Assembly (NCBI GenBank): GCA_028869615.1
Contig: JAGWRQ010000021.1
Span: 1 to 17,299, forward strand
DNA from: Candidatus Methylomirabilota bacterium
Lineage (GTDB): Bacteria; Methylomirabilota; Methylomirabilia; Methylomirabilales; Methylomirabilaceae
DNA: 17,299 nucleotides
Reading direction: 5' to 3'
Position numbers and translations under genes: made by a program. This document shows positions 15,324 through 17,299 of this stretch, in pieces. The notes beneath the pieces are model-generated. The model had not been told where the DNA came from. It did no database searches and saw nothing but the letters and a program-made list of their open reading frames with translations. Positions within the stretch are counted from its first letter, which is position 1, and every line of letters begins with the position of its first letter.

Positions 15324-15719
15324 ATGGTCTGCACACTTAAGACCGTAAATACTGATGTCTCAAAGGAGAGTTCTTACGGAAAGCTTTTGCGACCCAATGA
15401 TTTCTTGTTGCCGCCCTCTATTCCCAATTGGACGGACGACCAGGTTGTCACGTTTCCTCAGAAAACCCCTATTCCAGATAGTGGCCTGTCACTCAGATAT
15501 ACATTAATTGCTGAGATAAGGGCTACCCGTGATGGGTTTGTATTGCGATCTGGCGATCTGGATGAAGATGCCTTCGGCCTTACTTATGAAGAGGCCTATC
15601 TGGGTTTTCTTACTTCGCTTCGGGATCGCTATTACTCTTTGGTGAGGAGAGAAGCATCGCTCTCGCGTCAAGATCATTCGGTTCTTGAAAAGCTGCGCAG
15701 GTTATTAGCGAAAGGGTAA
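15324..15719 (+). CDS. Unknown protein, possible antitoxin-like partner of the next gene
   Basis: A 131-residue protein started by a strong AGGAGG seven bases before ATG. The N-terminal half is polar and proline-rich (DFLLPPSIPNW). A strand-like core follows (LRYTLIAEIRATRDGFVL), then a helical end, EEAYLGFLTSLRDRYYSLV and VLEKLRRLLAKG. I do not recognise a named family. A small strand-helix core followed by a helical tail, next to a short basic protein, is the layout of many antitoxin genes, but this is inference from context. The gap to the next gene is 29 bases. Confidence 0.65.
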   Translation: MVCTLKTVNTDVSKESSYGKLLRPNDFLLPPSIPNWTDDQVVTFPQKTPIPDSGLSLRYTLIAEIRATRDGFVLRSGDLDEDAFGLTYEEAYLGFLTSLRDRYYSLVRREASLSRQDHSVLEKLRRLLAKG

Positions 15720-15748
15720 GATCGCTCCTGATTGCGGTCCTTCAGTTC

Positions 15749-16033
15749 ATGGCCTTGACGGTTCGTGATGTGGAACGTGGTTTTTTGCGAAAGCTCGGTG
15801 CCGAAAAAGATGAAGAAAGAGATCACGTTTACTTCTATCTGACCCACGAGGGCAGCCGGTACACAGTTGGGAAACTGTCGCATTCGTGGAGGGGAGATCT
15901 TAACGACACACAGGTCGGCATGCTTGCTCACAAGCTCCGTCTTCAGAAGCGTGAGTTTGAGAGGTTCATTGAGTGTAAGTTAGGTAAAGCTCAGGTGATT
16001 GAGATTTGGGAAAGACGCCGAAATGAGACCTAG
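15749..16033 (+). CDS. Small basic protein, faintly HicA-like (possible toxin)
   Basis: A 94-residue basic protein. The segment DHVYFYLTHEGSRYTVGKLSHSW (written here in part: HVYFYLTHEGSRY) has the 'H-x-F/Y-strand-G' look of the small double-stranded-RNA-binding fold of HicA toxins. It is followed by SHSWRGDLND and a helix MLAHKLRLQKREFERF similar to the C-terminal helix of such toxins. The ATG at 15749 has no clear Shine-Dalgarno, so expression may depend on coupling to the upstream gene. With that gene it could form a second toxin-antitoxin pair in the window. The similarity is pattern-level only. Confidence 0.6.
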   Translation: MALTVRDVERGFLRKLGAEKDEERDHVYFYLTHEGSRYTVGKLSHSWRGDLNDTQVGMLAHKLRLQKREFERFIECKLGKAQVIEIWERRRNET

Positions 16034-16377
16034 CAAGTCACGAAGATTTGGTGGGTTTTTGGAAATTGGACAGGATAAAGCTAGCATCAGCATTACCGCA
16101 GAATAAAACCATTTCCCCGCTGTTCTAGTTTCCGCAGGTTCCGTTCAGATCATCTTTACTTGGTGCAACGTCGCAAGCTTAATGGTGATGAATGTGACCG
16201 AAAACCCCAAACTACTTGCCGGATCAGTTGGCTTGGGCACGCTACCAAGCGATCCTTTCAAGGTACCTGAGTCAAAGCGCTAAGCCTATTCTACCCTTCT
16301 AAGTCCTCCAAATGAACCAACTCCAATAGTAGTCGTACAAAGCTCACCGCGCATTCGCGGATTCATCAAGTCCCGAC
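16034..16377. other. Non-coding stretch before the hicBA pair
   Basis: About 344 bases with no gene I can support. The only open frames are very short (for example 16182-16283, 33 codons) and lack ribosome-binding sites. Composition is AT-richer than the nxr region. I see no transposase remnant, inverted repeat pair or copy of the tRNA end here. Confidence 0.55.
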
Positions 16378-16617
16378 TCATGTTTCTTCATAGGCTTTGA
16401 GGAATTCGTCTCTGGCGATACTCGCTTGAACGCAGATGGTGCGGAGCGTCGAGCCTCTGATGTCGGAGTGATTAGGTATGGTGAGGGACGTCTGCGTCCC
16501 ATCCGGGTTGTCCCGCATCATCGCCAGATGCGGTCCCTCTCGGATCAGCCGGAAGCCCAGCCGCTCCAATGGCTTAATGACCCTTACTTTCGGGACATCT
16601 ACCGGAAACGTGGGCAT
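16378..16617 (-). CDS. hicA: HicA-family toxin of a type II toxin-antitoxin system
   Basis: HicA toxins are small mRNA interferases of the dsRNA-binding-fold type. The 79-residue product shows the family pattern: an N-terminal helix (VIKPLERLGF), then RLIREGPHLAMMR with the conserved His30. After these come TSLTIPNHSDIRGSTLRTI and a final helix, ARDEFLKAYEE. The ATG shares one base with the stop of the upstream hicB (TGATG), so translation is coupled. The antitoxin-first order is one of the two known arrangements. Length is normal for the family, and the catalytic His is intact, so the toxin is probably functional. Confidence 0.88.
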   Translation of the reverse strand: MPTFPVDVPKVRVIKPLERLGFRLIREGPHLAMMRDNPDGTQTSLTIPNHSDIRGSTLRTICVQASIARDEFLKAYEET

Positions 16618-16841
16618 CAGACCGTGACTGTGGCTTCCGCAATGAAGGCGTCCAGGATGGGGGACTCGGCTTCCAGCGCCTCCGGTCCAAAGGTTTCGAT
16701 GTGGAAGCGGATGGCAGATCTTACATCTGCCAAGGCATCCTCGTAGGTCTCGCCTTCGCCGATCACCACCCCTTTGAGCCCCATGGGATAGGCTACGTAG
16801 CCCTCCGGGTGTTTCTCCACGATCACTTTGAAGTACCGCAT
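16617..16841 (-). CDS. hicB: HicB-family antitoxin
   Basis: HicB neutralises HicA. From the chosen start the product is 74 residues, MRYFKVIVEKHPEGYVAYP leading to LKGVVIGEGETYEDALADVRSAI, the partial RNase H-like fold of HicB antitoxins. There is no C-terminal helix-turn-helix or ribbon-helix-helix domain after ILDAFIAEA, so this is the short form and autorepression would need another mechanism. Three tandem ATGs (16847, 16844, 16841) follow AAGAAGGA; the third has the best spacing, though the second is possible. The frame extends upstream to 16922 without homology-like sequence. Confidence 0.85.
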   Translation of the reverse strand: MRYFKVIVEKHPEGYVAYPMGLKGVVIGEGETYEDALADVRSAIRFHIETFGPEALEAESPILDAFIAEATVTV

Positions 16842-17156
16842 CATCATTCCTTCTTCGGCTAAGAGGAGAGCCGTTTCAGATCTTTTTCGACGGATCATAC
16901 TCCTTCGCGCTCCCAGGCGCAAGCTGACCCGTCTGATTCACGCCAAGCGATGAATTGATCCCTGTCGCCTCAGGTGAATCGACACATCCGCCCCGCGCAG
17001 CCGTGGTCTTTACTCTGATAACCCACGATACCACTTGACGCTCCCAGGCGAATCTCTTACTGTTAGCTCACGGCTGATCGATTCGTGGTGGCGATGTCCG
17101 GCTTCCTAACGTATTCGGGGGGGCTGGTGCGGCAAAGTCGGAAGGGGACAGAGAAG
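16842..17156. other. Intergenic region between hicB and purM
   Basis: This 315-base divergent region should hold the hicBA promoter and the purM promoter. A 12-base direct repeat (CGCTCCCAGGCG at 16908-16919 and 17039-17050) flanks its centre. No further gene is supported. Confidence 0.5.
17035..17063 (+). promoter_or_regulatory. Weak candidate promoter for purM
   Basis: TTGACG (17035-17040) is followed after 17 bases by TACTGT (17058-17063). The -35 is good and the -10 matches only three of six positions. It lies about 95 bases before the ATG. Confidence 0.35.
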
Positions 17157-17299
17157 ATGCAGGAGCATCCAGAGGGCGCAGCGAGCTATCGTGGCGCCGG
17201 CGTCGATGTCGAGCGGGAAGAGCAGGTGCTGTCCCGGCTGATCGAGACGGCCAGCCAGACGTTCGCCTTTGTGCAAGGCGCCGGGAAGCCGGTCCTGCC
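17157..17299 (+). CDS. purM: Phosphoribosylformylglycinamidine cyclo-ligase (AIR synthase), 5' part only
   Basis: The ATG at 17157 follows GAAGGGGA and opens a frame that runs off the window. The 47 visible residues include SYRGAGVDVEREEQVLSRL, matching the N-terminal 'Y-x-x-AGVD' signature of PurM, then a helix and GAGKPVLP. PurM closes the imidazole ring in purine synthesis using ATP. The catalytic region is outside the window, so the call rests on the N-terminal signature; another AIR-synthase-related protein is possible. Confidence 0.7.
   Translation, partial: MQEHPEGAASYRGAGVDVEREEQVLSRLIETASQTFAFVQGAGKPVL

Noticed and set aside
16182..16283. 33-codon open frame in the gap before hicA
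   Set aside because: No ribosome-binding site and no recognisable feature; length is expected by chance.
16908..17050. Twelve-base direct repeat CGCTCCCAGGCG at 16908 and 17039
   Set aside because: Only two copies, with no flanking inverted repeats or mobile gene between; may be chance or a minor operator, not enough to annotate as an element.
14753..17156. Search for an att-type copy of the tRNA-Phe 3' end
   Set aside because: No second copy of the T-arm/acceptor sequence was seen downstream, so an integrative element boundary cannot be claimed.

Overview
The window is a GC-rich bacterial chromosome segment whose centre is a compact operon for a periplasmic, nitrite-oxidoreductase-type (NXR) molybdoenzyme. 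The catalytic and iron-sulfur subunits resemble, from memory, the Nitrospira/anammox-type NxrA and NxrB much more closely than membrane-bound NarGH. No membrane NarI gene is present. This and the general gene style fit the NC10 lineage (Methylomirabilota), with Nitrospirota or a related phylum as alternatives. There is no rRNA in the window, so the taxonomic call is an inference.

Layout. Positions 1-45 look like the tail of an upstream gene. A small Spy/ZraP-like periplasmic protein (112-516) converges on an exported TPR protein (562-1788, minus strand). A housekeeping block follows on the plus strand: pyrF (OMP decarboxylase), rarA (AAA+ ATPase at stalled replication forks) and a 3-hydroxybutyryl-CoA dehydrogenase. 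Next comes an exported NirK-like copper protein (4937-5842) that keeps all visible type 1 and type 2 copper ligands and both catalytic acid-base residues.

After a 338-bp intergenic region with a good sigma70-type promoter, the nxr operon runs from 6181 to 14579. It encodes a predicted metalloprotease-like protein (HExxH plus a zinc ribbon), NxrA with a Tat signal, an 89-residue unknown protein overlapping the end of nxrA, NxrB with four Cys motifs, a TorD/NarJ-type chaperone, and an exported cytochrome. The cytochrome carries two CxxCH hemes fused to an ethylbenzene-dehydrogenase-type heme b domain (the gamma or NxrC role). A coherent reading is that NxrA folds with the chaperone, exports NxrB by Tat co-translocation, and docks with the triheme gamma subunit, which passes electrons to or from soluble periplasmic carriers. 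Direction (nitrite oxidation or nitrate reduction) cannot be read from sequence. The neighbouring NirK-like protein would act on the same nitrite pool.

A tRNA-Phe(GAA) gene with its own promoter follows at 14677-14752. Beyond it the DNA is visibly less GC-rich and carries short unknown genes: a possible DUF3467-like protein and a two-gene set whose second product looks faintly HicA-like. After these comes a clear hicB-hicA toxin-antitoxin pair on the minus strand. This looks like a small accessory island next to a tRNA gene. The window ends in the first codons of what is probably purM.
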